Translations under genes and position numbers: made by a program
In this document: piece by piece, positions 1-8,826 of the stretch
Numbering within the stretch: the stretch's first letter is position 1
Layout: every line of letters starts with the position of its first letter
Assembly (NCBI GenBank): GCA_048201975.1
Contig: DBFBGQ010000127.1
Span: forward strand, 1 to 31,699
Length of the DNA: 31,699 bases
Direction: 5' to 3'
Origin: Egerieenecus sp048201975
GTDB lineage: Bacteria > Bacillota > Clostridia > Christensenellales > Aristaeellaceae
Notes under the pieces: generated by a model
The model's database searches: none
What the model was told of the DNA's origin: nothing
The model's input: only the letters and a program-made list of their open reading frames with translations

Positions 1-53
1 AGTATCGCACAATTCGTGGGGATTGTCAGGGCGCAGGTTTATTGAGCGGTTAC
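1..53 (-). repeat. IS66-type left end, inner inserted copy (continues past the window edge)
   Basis: This second copy of the 53-base end lies in the same orientation as 253–305 and differs from it at 8 positions, so the two elements are related but not a recent duplication. It interrupts the TnpA-like frame after a TAC codon. It may continue beyond base 1. Confidence 0.7.
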
Positions 54-183
54 AGTAGCTGTTCTCACGGATTCCGTTCTGCAGGCACCATGTTCGTATG
101 CTTTGTCCGCTCTGCTGCTGCTCATGAATCAGCTGTCTCCACTTGTTCATCCTTGTGATTCGCTTTGCTTCCGCTATCGTCAT
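1..183 (-). pseudogene. tnpA: IS66-family TnpA N-terminal fragment, interrupted
   Basis: The ATG at 183–181 opens a frame of 61 codons that is still open at the window edge. The first 43 residues carry the pattern WRQLIHEQQQSGQSIRTWC, which resembles the N-terminal helix-turn-helix of IS66 TnpA/OrfA proteins (WR..I....SG.....WC...G....YY). At the point where TnpA normally continues with a Y-x-W/R-L motif, the sequence passes into the inserted IS end, so the last 18 codons are translated IS terminus rather than TnpA. TnpA is an accessory protein of IS66 transposition, so this copy is presumably dead. The short frame was recognised by translating the minus strand directly. Confidence 0.7.
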
Positions 184-252
184 GCGCTTCTCTCCATAGT
201 TTTTCAAGTTCACTTGATTTTCTGGATTCCAGTTTTTCAACTGCTATGGATA

Positions 253-305
253 AGTATCGCACGATTAGGGGCAATTGTCACGGCGCGGGATTATTGAGCG
301 GTTAC
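253..305 (-). repeat. IS66-type left end, outer copy
   Basis: This 53-base segment matches 1–53 at 45 of 53 positions in the same orientation. On the minus strand it starts GTAACCGCTCAATAATCCCG and ends GTGCGATACT. It abuts the 3' end of the large glycosyltransferase gene, and its first bases (GTAA) complete that gene's last codon and provide its stop. The family assignment rests on the GTAA start and the adjacent TnpA-like frame. Confidence 0.75.
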
Positions 306-3300
306 TTCATAGTGTCGTGTACATGATGCTCCCAGGTAACTTTATGCTTTTGTTCGAAACGTTCTCGATTTGCGTTGAAGATCTTCGTATACTCCTCAGT
401 GCTTAATTTTTTGAATCCACCCATGCCATAGTGGTGAATGAAAACGTCTTCTGCGTAAACGGTCCGGTAGTTGTGCTGGTGCAGGCGCAGGGAATAATCG
501 TCATCTTCAAACATACCCACTTTGAACTGTTCATCCAGCAATCCCACTTTATCTATGGTACTGCGCTTTATCATTGTGCAGAACAAAGCAAGGACCTTAA
601 TATCGTGGTTTTTCCCTGCCTGGCTCTGCGAGCGTCGCAGTGCAAAGCTAATGATTTCTGCTGGCTGCTGGTAATTTACATCTACGCGGGCCTCGTTGGC
701 AATCATGTTTGTCGTTGTGCCAACGGCGCCGATGGTGCTGTTATCAAGATACTTTTGCATACCATCAAGCCAACCCGGCGTAACAACCGTGTCATTATTC
801 AGAATGACGATGTATTCGCCTGTAGATTTTCGAATTCCTTGATTGATACCTGTCGCAAAGCCTAGGTTCTCATCGTTCAGTATCAGCTGAATGCTTGCAG
901 AGCTGGCAGCCAATTTTTTTAGACTTTCTACTGTTCCATCAGTTGAAGCGTTATCGACCACAATGATTTCCAAATTGGGATACGCAGAGTAATCAATCAC
1001 GCTGCGAATGCAATCAATGTTATACTTTGCGTTGTTCCAGGTCAGGATAATGATGCTCACCTTTTTGTATTGTTGAATCACTTCCTCACGTATGGCCTGT
1101 GCACGCTGCTTCCAATCGTTCGTTTTTGCAAAAGCTACACGCTTTGCTTCTTCTTCCAGGTGGTCTTCCCCTGTTAGGCAGCGTCTAATGGCATTGGCGA
1201 ATTCTGAAGGATCATTGGACATGAGCACATATTGATCTCGGTAGGGCATCAACTCATTGATCTCGGTTGTGACAACCTTCTTGCCTGCGCTGAGATACTC
1301 GTAAAATTTGACGGGGTTTGTTGCCTTGATTAAGTCCAGTGAAGCCTTGAATGGGATGATGGCAACATCGAAGTTTCTAAGATATTCAGGCAGCCGCTTG
1401 TATGCGACCTCGGGAATTAGTTGAATATTCGGGATGTTTTCCATTGCGGAAACGTTCACGGTGGAATGATCGCCGATGATTTGAAATTGGCAGTCAGGCA
1501 ATAGCTGAGCAGCGCGAATCACCAGGTCTTGATCAAACCAATCTGCTACCGCTCCATAATACCCAATGATTTTTTTCCCGTTGTGTGTTTCTCCTCTTGC
1601 TGCTTCGAAGTGAGCGCTCTCTGTGCCGTTGCGAATCAGACATCGTTTTGCGTCAGTTTCGCCAATATGATCATACAAGTATTGCGATGATGCAAAAAAT
1701 ACTTCACTGTTGTTGCGCAACCAGTTCATGCCGGTATGGATCCATGGGTTGCTGTTGGTGCCGTTGAATCCTTCGTACTCATCAATGTAGTCCGTGAATA
1801 CATGAAAATGATATTTCTCATGCAGTTGCTTTGCGAGCATAAACCAGGTGGGATACTGAACAAGAATGTTGGCTGTTCGTATGTGGTGACGGGTTAGGTA
1901 GTCGTCCAACTGCTTGAATAGCTGCATGGCAGCGTTTTCCTTGTTCAGAAGGAAAATGCTGTACGTATTGTCAGTGGTTCGTTGCAGTTTCAGCAGATCG
2001 ACATTTCCACGTTTGTCCTCTTCGATTGTTTCGCAAAGATCTGGATTCACATAGGTCACATGATCGCCGCATTGTGCCCATTTCTGGGCAAGCTGTTGTG
2101 GACGCTGAAAGCGGAAATCCCAATCAATGGCGGCTAGTACAAGCCATTCCATGCGCTGCTCAAACATGGGATAAGCCACGCGCAACACATCCATTGCACA
2201 GGCATTCCAGGAGTGAGCATCTGCGCACGCTTCCAATTCGTTGACCTTTTCCGGATCGGACGCATCTTGGATGGCGCGATCCAACATTTCAATGTATTCT
2301 TCGGTATTCTGCGCTACATATACGGGGTATTTATGACACTCACGCATTTCGGTAGTGACCACAGGCTTACCCATTGCCATGTATTCAAACAGTTTGATGG
2401 GCGAGGTGGATTCAGTGATTTCATTTACTAGGAACGGAATTGTTGCAATAGTAAAGTACTGTGCTACGCCAGGAAGTTCCTTGTAGGCTATCGATTCACA
2501 GAAGGTGATGTTATCCAGCGCGGAGGCTGTAGCGATTTCTTGCTTTAGCTGGTCATGAAAAACCGGTCCGATGATTACAAATTCATATTGAGGTCTACGG
2601 GATGCGGCCTGTTTGATCAATTCAAAATCAAACCATGTGGCAACAGCCCCATAGTATCCGACTACGGGTTTTTTCTTCTGACAAACCTTCCGCATGCGAG
2701 GCGGCAGCATTGAGAATTTGCACTTTTCCTGTTGAAAGTGTTCCACATTTACGCCATTGGATGAAAGAAGGACGTTGCTATCGCTTTCTCTTGCGGTGCA
2801 TACATCTTCATAAAGCTTCTCAGCCGTGCAAAGTACGCTGATTTCCGGAGATTGTAGTATTGCTTTGTGGCGGACCAGAGTAGCTTCGGGTATTTTTCCA
2901 GTAATCTCTTCGGAAATTTCGTCAATGTATTCATAAACCACATGGTTGGCCTGCTTTTGAAGTTGAAGGATGTCCTGCATGGTTGTGCGGTTATCCGTGG
3001 ATAAGATCTCAACAATGGATTCTTTTTGCCATTTTGTCGTGATGCTAAGAATCAGGCTGACCGGAACCGTATCAGGAACAATATAGAGATTGGAGCGCTC
3101 TTCGCGGAAGCCCGTTACTTGGTCCATATGATTGGGAGTGATGTAGATCGTCAGGATACCCATCTCAGCTAGAGCAATGGCAATTTGCTGCGGGCGCTGG
3201 AACAGTTCAATTTCGAAGTCAACAGTGGAGCACAATATGCAGACATATCGTCCGCTATATTGGATGATGATTTGCTCGATGGCAGCTTCTGAAGCAGCAT

Positions 3301-4663
3301 CTGTGTTTGATGTGGAAGCGTCATAGAGTGTCGCACTGGAAGCCATGTCGTTGTTTGCTGCTTCATTACTGAGCGCAATCAGTTTCTGGGACAGATCCTC
3401 CATGGGGCCGATGATCGCATAAATGGGATTATATTGATGGTCAGAGGAGGTTTTTCCCTGTAAATGATGGACCAGCCACGATATAAACGCTTTTTTCTGC
3501 GCAAAGGATCCATGAAGGAATTGATTCCTCATCCGAGAAAGCAGATGTGCTAATTGATAAGATTTAAATCTTGCGATTGCCTCGCTTTTGCGAAGAATTC
3601 CGCGCTGTTCTTGGCAGATCATTTGCAGTTCCTGGGCGTATTTAACCGGAAGATGATTTTCCGGTGCCTGGCTTAGTGCTGCCGTAGCCGTTTGCAGTTG
3701 TGCAGTTGTGGTTTGCAGTTCATGCTTGATTGCGCTCAGCTGCTGCTGCTTTTCGATTAGGCCCTGGCGTGCATCCTCATACTGGGCTTGTATGGCGGCA
3801 TACTGAGCCTGCAGCCCTTCCAGTTGCTGCTGCGCGCTTTGGTACAGCGTTCTGGCCTCATCTAGAACCGATTGTTTCTCTTCTAAGTGTTGTTGCAACT
3901 GTTGGCATTGCTCTTCTGCTGCCTGTCGAGCGGACTGCTCCTGCGTATATTGCTGCATTATGCGCGCAGAAGTCTCCTCCGCCGTTTCACGGAAAGTCAT
4001 GATTTGGCGCACATTATACTTGTATTGGTTAGCAAACAGATAGCCCTGGAGCGATGTGGGAATTTTCTTGGAGTAGATAAGCAAAAGCTGTTTACCGGGC
4101 CATAGGGTATGTTCGTCAAAACGGCAGTCTATGGTGCATCCATGACTCAGTAGATGATCGCCAATGGCGTCGGGGAACATATCAGCTGTGAACCGGGAAA
4201 CATGTTCGCTTATGTCCGTGTCATCCTCAAAAGGGATTAACACAATGGCGTGACGGCGAGATTTCGCCACAACTTCCTGCAGTATCTGCATAGGGCGCAT
4301 AAAGTGCTCTAAAACATTGGAGCAAACAATGATATCCGCTTCCTGGATGCATTGCAGCATGTCGCCCACGATGAAGCGCGCATTTGCATGCTTTTGTTTT
4401 GCCGACTGAATTGCCGATTCAGAGACGTCAACGCCTGTAAAGCTGCAAGAGGGAAACATGCGAGACAAATAATAAGTTCCGGCTCCTTCTGCACAACCGT
4501 AATCATATACTTCATAAGCATTGCGTGACATTTCTTCCACAAGCCAATCCGGCAGAGCATTGTAAAGAACCTTGGCAAAGTATTCACTTTGGAGCTCACC
4601 ATCGTAGGCTCCCCAATCACCTGAAGCGAAACGCTCCTCCCAATATGCTTTATCGTTTATCAT
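302..4663 (-). CDS. Multidomain methyltransferase–coiled coil–GT4–GT4–GT2 glycan assembly protein
   Basis: This 1453-residue protein joins several enzymes. Residues about 45–200 form a class I SAM methyltransferase (motif YDYGCAEGAG at 54–61, then VDVSESAI and SNVLEHF). Residues about 225–335 are a Gln-rich coiled coil. Residues about 470–830 and 838–1195 are two related GT4 modules, each starting with (F)QRPQQ and holding (G)YYGAVA.WFD and a P(I/V)K(L/F)(F/Y)EY motif. Residues about 1201–1440 are a GT2 module (SIIILTWNN, VVDNASTDGT, ILNNDT, FEDDDY). It would add and perhaps methylate sugars on a lipid-linked glycan in the cytoplasm; substrates cannot be told. The ATG start has GGGAG ten bases upstream and lies 33 bp after the epimerase gene. 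The terminal codons AAG TAA are completed by the IS66 end, so a few native C-terminal residues may be missing. G+C is visibly lower than in the plus-strand genes, which suggests transfer. Confidence 0.88.
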   Translation of the reverse strand: MINDKAYWEERFASGDWGAYDGELQSEYFAKVLYNALPDWLVEEMSRNAYEVYDYGCAEGAGTYYLSRMFPSCSFTGVDVSESAIQSAKQKHANARFIVGDMLQCIQEADIIVCSNVLEHFMRPMQILQEVVAKSRRHAIVLIPFEDDTDISEHVSRFTADMFPDAIGDHLLSHGCTIDCRFDEHTLWPGKQLLLIYSKKIPTSLQGYLFANQYKYNVRQIMTFRETAEETSARIMQQYTQEQSARQAAEEQCQQLQQHLEEKQSVLDEARTLYQSAQQQLEGLQAQYAAIQAQYEDARQGLIEKQQQLSAIKHELQTTTAQLQTATAALSQAPENHLPVKYAQELQMICQEQRGILRKSEAIARFKSYQLAHLLSRMRNQFLHGSFAQKKAFISWLVHHLQGKTSSDHQYNPIYAIIGPMEDLSQKLIALSNEAANNDMASSATLYDASTSNTDAASEAAIEQIIIQYSGRYVCILCSTVDFEIELFQRPQQIAIALAEMGILTIYITPNHMDQVTGFREERSNLYIVPDTVPVSLILSITTKWQKESIVEILSTDNRTTMQDILQLQKQANHVVYEYIDEISEEITGKIPEATLVRHKAILQSPEISVLCTAEKLYEDVCTARESDSNVLLSSNGVNVEHFQQEKCKFSMLPPRMRKVCQKKKPVVGYYGAVATWFDFELIKQAASRRPQYEFVIIGPVFHDQLKQEIATASALDNITFCESIAYKELPGVAQYFTIATIPFLVNEITESTSPIKLFEYMAMGKPVVTTEMRECHKYPVYVAQNTEEYIEMLDRAIQDASDPEKVNELEACADAHSWNACAMDVLRVAYPMFEQRMEWLVLAAIDWDFRFQRPQQLAQKWAQCGDHVTYVNPDLCETIEEDKRGNVDLLKLQRTTDNTYSIFLLNKENAAMQLFKQLDDYLTRHHIRTANILVQYPTWFMLAKQLHEKYHFHVFTDYIDEYEGFNGTNSNPWIHTGMNWLRNNSEVFFASSQYLYDHIGETDAKRCLIRNGTESAHFEAARGETHNGKKIIGYYGAVADWFDQDLVIRAAQLLPDCQFQIIGDHSTVNVSAMENIPNIQLIPEVAYKRLPEYLRNFDVAIIPFKASLDLIKATNPVKFYEYLSAGKKVVTTEINELMPYRDQYVLMSNDPSEFANAIRRCLTGEDHLEEEAKRVAFAKTNDWKQRAQAIREEVIQQYKKVSIIILTWNNAKYNIDCIRSVIDYSAYPNLEIIVVDNASTDGTVESLKKLAASSASIQLILNDENLGFATGINQGIRKSTGEYIVILNNDTVVTPGWLDGMQKYLDNSTIGAVGTTTNMIANEARVDVNYQQPAEIISFALRRSQSQAGKNHDIKVLALFCTMIKRSTIDKVGLLDEQFKVGMFEDDDYSLRLHQHNYRTVYAEDVFIHHYGMGGFKKLSTEEYTKIFNANRERFEQKHKVTWEHHVHDTMK

Positions 4664-4696
4664 GTTTGCATGTCTCCCATCGTAGTTTCGTCGATA

Positions 4697-5791
4697 TCAG
4701 GTATCCAGCAGCGCCTTTACAATTCTTTCGCAGGCATGGCCGTCTCCATAGGGATTGCTTGCCCTGCTCATGGCGTTGTATGCCTCCTGGCTTTCCACCA
4801 GGCGCTTCAACTCTGTGTAAATATGTTCCTCATGGGTGCCCACCAACTTCAGCGTTCCTGCGGCAATGCCCTCGGGGCGTTCTGTGGTATCCCGCATGAC
4901 CAGCACCGGCTTGCCCAGGCTGGGCGCCTCTTCCTGGATTCCACCGCTATCCGTAAGAATCAAATAGGATCGGGCCATGAAGTTGTGAAACAGCAGCACA
5001 TCCAGCGGTTCAATGATGTGAATGCGGTCGTCATTCCCCAGTTCCTCGTCGGCGGCCTGACGCACAACGGGATTCATGTGAATGGGGTAGATCACCTTGA
5101 TGTCAGGATGCTCGTCCACGATTCGGCGAATGGCGCGGAACATTTGATGCATGGGTTCGCCCAGGTTCTCCCGGCGATGCGCCGTCAGCAGAATCAAACG
5201 GCTGTCGGAGGCCCATTCCAGCTCCGGGTGAGAGAAGTCCGCGCGGACGGTGGTTTTCAGTGCATCGATGGCGGTATTGCCTGTGACATAGATTGTTTCA
5301 GCCTTTTTGCCTTCGTGAAGCAAATTCTGCCGGGATTGCTCCGTGGGGGCAAAATTGTATCGGGCCAGAAGACTGACGCACTGCCTGTTGAATTCTTCCG
5401 GATAGGGGGAGTAGAGGTTGTAAGTCCGCAGTCCGGCTTCCACATGTCCCACTGCAATCTGCATATAAAAGCACGCCAGCGCCGCGGCAAAGGTGGTGGT
5501 GGTATCGCCATGCACCAGCACGACATCCGGCTTTTCCTTCTCCAGGACGGGTTTGATTTTTTCCAGAATGCCGGCCGTAACGTCAAACAGCGTTTGACGG
5601 TCCTTCATAATAGAGAGGTCATATTCGGGCGTTACATGGAAAATTTCCAGCACCTGATCCAGCATTTGCCTGTGCTGCCCGGTCACGCAGACGATGGTCT
5701 GGATGTCGTCGTGCTTTTTCAGCTCCAACACAAGGGGACACATTTTGATGGCTTCGGGTCTGGTTCCGAAAACGAGCATAATCTTTTTCAT
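4697..5791 (-). CDS. wecB: UDP-N-acetylglucosamine 2-epimerase (non-hydrolysing)
   Basis: This 364-residue protein has the usual length of the WecB/MnaA family, which interconverts UDP-GlcNAc and UDP-ManNAc in the cytoplasm. It starts with the family signature FGTRPEAIKM (8–17) and carries HGDTTTT (94–100, with the conserved Asp96), GHVEAGLRT (Glu118), PYPEEFNR (Glu132/133), LTAHRREN (His205) and TDSGGIQEEAP near residue 285. All key acidic and histidine positions known from the E. coli enzyme are present. Its ATG overlaps the TGA of the upstream GT4 gene (ATGA), and AAGAGGA lies eight bases before it, so translation is probably coupled. It suggests that ManNAc or a derivative is a building block of the glycan. 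Confidence 0.96.
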   Translation of the reverse strand: MKKIMLVFGTRPEAIKMCPLVLELKKHDDIQTIVCVTGQHRQMLDQVLEIFHVTPEYDLSIMKDRQTLFDVTAGILEKIKPVLEKEKPDVVLVHGDTTTTFAAALACFYMQIAVGHVEAGLRTYNLYSPYPEEFNRQCVSLLARYNFAPTEQSRQNLLHEGKKAETIYVTGNTAIDALKTTVRADFSHPELEWASDSRLILLTAHRRENLGEPMHQMFRAIRRIVDEHPDIKVIYPIHMNPVVRQAADEELGNDDRIHIIEPLDVLLFHNFMARSYLILTDSGGIQEEAPSLGKPVLVMRDTTERPEGIAAGTLKLVGTHEEHIYTELKRLVESQEAYNAMSRASNPYGDGHACERIVKALLDT

Positions 5792-6912
5792 GTGTGCATT
5801 CCTCTTTTCTTTGCGTCATGTAAATGGTTGATTATTTCATCGGCGCGCTTTTCCCAGGTGCTTGCCTGCAAAAAGGCTTGCGCTGCCGCGTCGGTGTAAC
5901 GCAGTCGATTGCTTTGCAGCAGTTGCTCCAGTGCCTCGCAGAAAGAGGACCAGTCATGGTAGAACAGGACAAATGGGGCGAATCGTTGGATTTCCTGGTA
6001 ATCCACGCATAGAATGTTTTTTCGCAGGTCAATGTATTCATAGAGTTTTACTGGATCCACCCCCTGCACAATATCGCACAGCTGAAAGGGCATGATGAGC
6101 GCATCCATGCCGCTGACCGCCTTTGCGATGTCGCAGTGATTGATGGTTCCGTGGTAAAAAAAGCGGTTGTTTTCCGGTACGCGCATACCCGCGTCCATGG
6201 GACCCCATAGATGATACGTCACTTCTGGATAACGCTCCAGACTCTTTTCCAGCAGGCCGAAGTCAAACCAACGGGCTACCGTACCCACATAACCGATCTG
6301 AAACGGTCGATGCCTTTCCGGCGGGGCTGCGGCTGAAATGCCCTGCGGCTGGTATCCATTGCGTATCAGATGGATCTTATCTTCACTGATCCTGTGGCGC
6401 GACGCCAATAGATGCCGGAGCGTTTCGCTGGAGGAAAAAATATGATCCGCGCGGTGGACAAGCTCCGCTTCCAGGGTGAGCAGCTTGGATGAATCGGAGG
6501 ACACCGGCGCCAGCGCTGCGTAGTCGTCCATGCAATCATAGATCAGCTCTTTTACGCGGCTGACGGGAAGATATTCCCACTGCCATGGATGCGAGAGCCA
6601 TACGATATCTGGCTTGACACGTCGGAAGGCCCATCCGATTTGCGCTTTTTGCAGCGCGTCGTTGAGCGAGCAGAGCAGCTTGATCCGGCCGTTGAAGGTG
6701 GGTAAGCGGAAATAGGGACGGATGCGCAAGGGGGTAGGCGCTTTTTTCTGCAGGCCTTTTCGCTTGTTTTGCCAGGGATAGAGCACCCGTACATCAAAGT
6801 ATCTGCGCAGCTCTTCCGCCAGAAACTGCGGCCGCTGCTTGATCCAGCGCCAGTCTATGGGCGTAAAATACAGCAGAACCGGCTGCTTTTCTGATACGGC
6901 ATGCTTGTGCAT
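5788..6912 (-). CDS. Family 4-type glycosyltransferase
   Basis: This 374-residue single-module glycosyltransferase has a GT-B layout. The N-terminal part begins with IDWRWIKQRPQFLAEEL (19–35). The C-terminal Rossmann part holds IGYVGTVARWFDFGLLE (206–222), LWGPMDAG and DPVKLYEYIDL (286–296), the last corresponding to the nucleotide-sugar-binding E-x7-E region of GT4 enzymes. It shares the (Q)RPQ and Y.G.VA.WFD motifs with both GT4 modules of the 1453-residue protein, so all three are probably paralogues. It lacks membrane segments and would act at the inner face of the membrane. GGAAGG lies seven bases before the ATG. It overlaps wecB by four bases. Donor and acceptor cannot be deduced. Confidence 0.88.
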   Translation of the reverse strand: MHKHAVSEKQPVLLYFTPIDWRWIKQRPQFLAEELRRYFDVRVLYPWQNKRKGLQKKAPTPLRIRPYFRLPTFNGRIKLLCSLNDALQKAQIGWAFRRVKPDIVWLSHPWQWEYLPVSRVKELIYDCMDDYAALAPVSSDSSKLLTLEAELVHRADHIFSSSETLRHLLASRHRISEDKIHLIRNGYQPQGISAAAPPERHRPFQIGYVGTVARWFDFGLLEKSLERYPEVTYHLWGPMDAGMRVPENNRFFYHGTINHCDIAKAVSGMDALIMPFQLCDIVQGVDPVKLYEYIDLRKNILCVDYQEIQRFAPFVLFYHDWSSFCEALEQLLQSNRLRYTDAAAQAFLQASTWEKRADEIINHLHDAKKRGMHT

Positions 6913-6966
6913 CTTCTCGCCTTCCTTCCGATGAAAACTGCTGTGAGGGCAAAGGTCAGCTCCCCA

Positions 6967-8826
6967 TTACGCCTCCATGCTACCGGAAGCATTTTTTCCC
7001 TTTGCTTCCAATCGCTGCGCCTGTTCTGTAAGCCGTTTCTGGCTTTCATGGATCATGGGCGCATATTGGCGATTGCTTACGCCCCAGATGGTGGATTGCA
7101 TTTCCTCTTTGTGACCCACCAGAAAGGGGAGGCGGATGTATACGGACAGGTGCTGCTGCTCCAGATAGCGATCGATGGCGTTCGCTTGTGCGTTCCGGAT
7201 TGATGGATTCCAGGCGGCAAAGGTTGCGAAGGCGCGCTGATGCACATAGTTGAATACCAGGCTGATCATCCGATTCACACGGACAAGCTGGGCATCCGCC
7301 AGCGGCTCCTTTTCCAGCACCTTCATCTGGTCCGCGTCAGCCATCATGCCGGAGAACAGGTGCCACCCATTCTTTTGGGCGAGGCGAGATTGTACCTGCT
7401 GGAACTTTTCTTCAAACCCTTCGGGGAAAAGAATGTCGTCTTCACAGACCACCAGTTCTTGCAGGCCGGCAGAAATGGCCTTTTGAAAAATCAGTTTGTA
7501 GCTCATGGCGCAGCCAACCCAGCCGTGAATGTGCCGAAGCCCCGGCACAAAGGCGAAGCCATAGCGGTTGTCCTGCGCAAAGGCGCGCTTGCGCTGCAGG
7601 CTTTCCGGCAGACTCAGGCATACCCTGGAGGATGGAAGCTGGAAATAGTCTCCCGCCAGGGAAACAAAGGTGTCATAGTCCAGGCGATCGTGAGCAAGCA
7701 AAAAACGGTAAAAGTAGAAATCGAAAGCGCTTGGTCGCTTGCGCAAGGTTTGCGCCTGCTGCTGGACCCAGGCGCAGCGCTCCTCGTCATGGGTCAGCCA
7801 CCACTGAATTCGCGCAATCAGCGCCTGCATATTTCCGGTGGGAACAAAATCCACCACGTTGCGCAACCGCGTCAATTCTTCGCAGGGAGCGCTGTCTTCG
7901 GAGACGATAAGCGCGCTGTTGAGGGAAAGCGTTTCATACAGGCGCGTGGTTTCCAGCAAAGCGTTTTCATAGTAATGGATGTTGACCACTACTTTTGCCT
8001 TGCGAATCTCCCGATAAATTTCCTCGCCGTATTGGTCCGTGCATACCTTGACATGAAAGTGCTGGCTGAGCTCCTCCAGTATCTGCTTCCGACGGGGACA
8101 ATTGCTGTCGCCATAAAACAGTACGTCGGTTTTTTTCTCTACGGATCCAGCCGAGTCGTTCGCCATGTAGTCAATGGGAACGTAGTAGGCTCCCCGGGCA
8201 AGCTTTCGGTTCTGGGGCCGGTCATAATAGGCCAGGTTCTCTGTGGCGTAATCCAGAATGCCGCTGGCTCCCTCCAGAATTTGCTCATAGCTTTTTGTAA
8301 ACCAGCGGGAAGAGACCGTTTGTTCCATTTGAAAAACAAAATAGACCTGGGGAAAATCTGTCACAAACTGAGGGCAGATGATGATATACGGTATGTCCTG
8401 ATATTTTCTTGGCTGGCCCACATGGATATCGGAGCGGATGCTGATCCTTTGCAGGGCTTGCTGAATCAGCTTTGCCACATAAACGGTGTGCCGCGTGGTG
8501 ACGATATCCATTCGTGGATAGGCGCCATAAGCCAACAAGGCCTTGAAGCTATCGTTGGCAGTCACGCTTTGACGCTCGCCGGAAATTCGGAACACACGTT
8601 TTCCAAGCTTCCAGACGCATCGCAAAACGCGGTAGCGCCCGCTCCCCATGGGCGCGAGCTTCGAAAAGGTGCGTTGGAGTTTCTGCGCAATCGCATAGGC
8701 ATGGGAGCCCTGGATCATGCTTAGCTCGCTGTCCAGCAGCTGGATTTGGTGCTCCGCCTGTTCCAGCTGTTCTCTCAGCGCCGCGTTTTCCCTGGCCAAA
8801 TCCTTGCTGTCATTGTTGATAAGCAT
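6967..8826 (-). CDS. Two-module glycosyltransferase: CgeB/GT1-like plus GT25-like
   Basis: The predicted protein has 619 residues. Residues 10–40 are a short coiled coil. Residues about 90–380 resemble CgeB/'glycosyl transferase family 1' proteins (VLFYGDSNCPRRKQIL at 235–250, LYETLSLNSALIVSEDS at 296–312). Residues about 400–590 resemble GT25 LPS-type glycosyltransferases: a CLSLPESLQRK start, GWVGCAMSYKLIF (435–447, the GC..SH-like motif) and VCEDDILFPEGF (460–471) with the acidic EDD triad. Two different sugar additions are therefore plausible. A longer frame begins at a TTG at 8850, but the ATG at 8826 has AAAGAGG six bases upstream and is preferred. The gene overlaps the ABC ATPase gene by 17 bases, which implies coupling. 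The exact families of the first module are less certain than the GT25 part. Confidence 0.8.
   Translation of the reverse strand: MLINNDSKDLARENAALREQLEQAEHQIQLLDSELSMIQGSHAYAIAQKLQRTFSKLAPMGSGRYRVLRCVWKLGKRVFRISGERQSVTANDSFKALLAYGAYPRMDIVTTRHTVYVAKLIQQALQRISIRSDIHVGQPRKYQDIPYIIICPQFVTDFPQVYFVFQMEQTVSSRWFTKSYEQILEGASGILDYATENLAYYDRPQNRKLARGAYYVPIDYMANDSAGSVEKKTDVLFYGDSNCPRRKQILEELSQHFHVKVCTDQYGEEIYREIRKAKVVVNIHYYENALLETTRLYETLSLNSALIVSEDSAPCEELTRLRNVVDFVPTGNMQALIARIQWWLTHDEERCAWVQQQAQTLRKRPSAFDFYFYRFLLAHDRLDYDTFVSLAGDYFQLPSSRVCLSLPESLQRKRAFAQDNRYGFAFVPGLRHIHGWVGCAMSYKLIFQKAISAGLQELVVCEDDILFPEGFEEKFQQVQSRLAQKNGWHLFSGMMADADQMKVLEKEPLADAQLVRVNRMISLVFNYVHQRAFATFAAWNPSIRNAQANAIDRYLEQQHLSVYIRLPFLVGHKEEMQSTIWGVSNRQYAPMIHESQKRLTEQAQRLEAKGKNASGSMEA

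Larger units (their letters stand above)
1..305 (-). mobile_element. Nested ends of two IS66-family insertion sequences (partial)
   Basis: Read on the minus strand, an element end starts at 305 with GTAACCGCTCAATAA and is followed by about 120 bases of leader and a small reading frame that looks like IS66 TnpA. After 43 codons that frame meets a second copy of the same end (53 to 1), in the same orientation. IS66 elements typically begin with GTAA, which supports the family call. The simplest reading is that one IS66-type element inserted into tnpA of another, older one. Only the left end of each copy is visible, so no target duplication, tnpB or tnpC can be checked. Confidence 0.75.
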
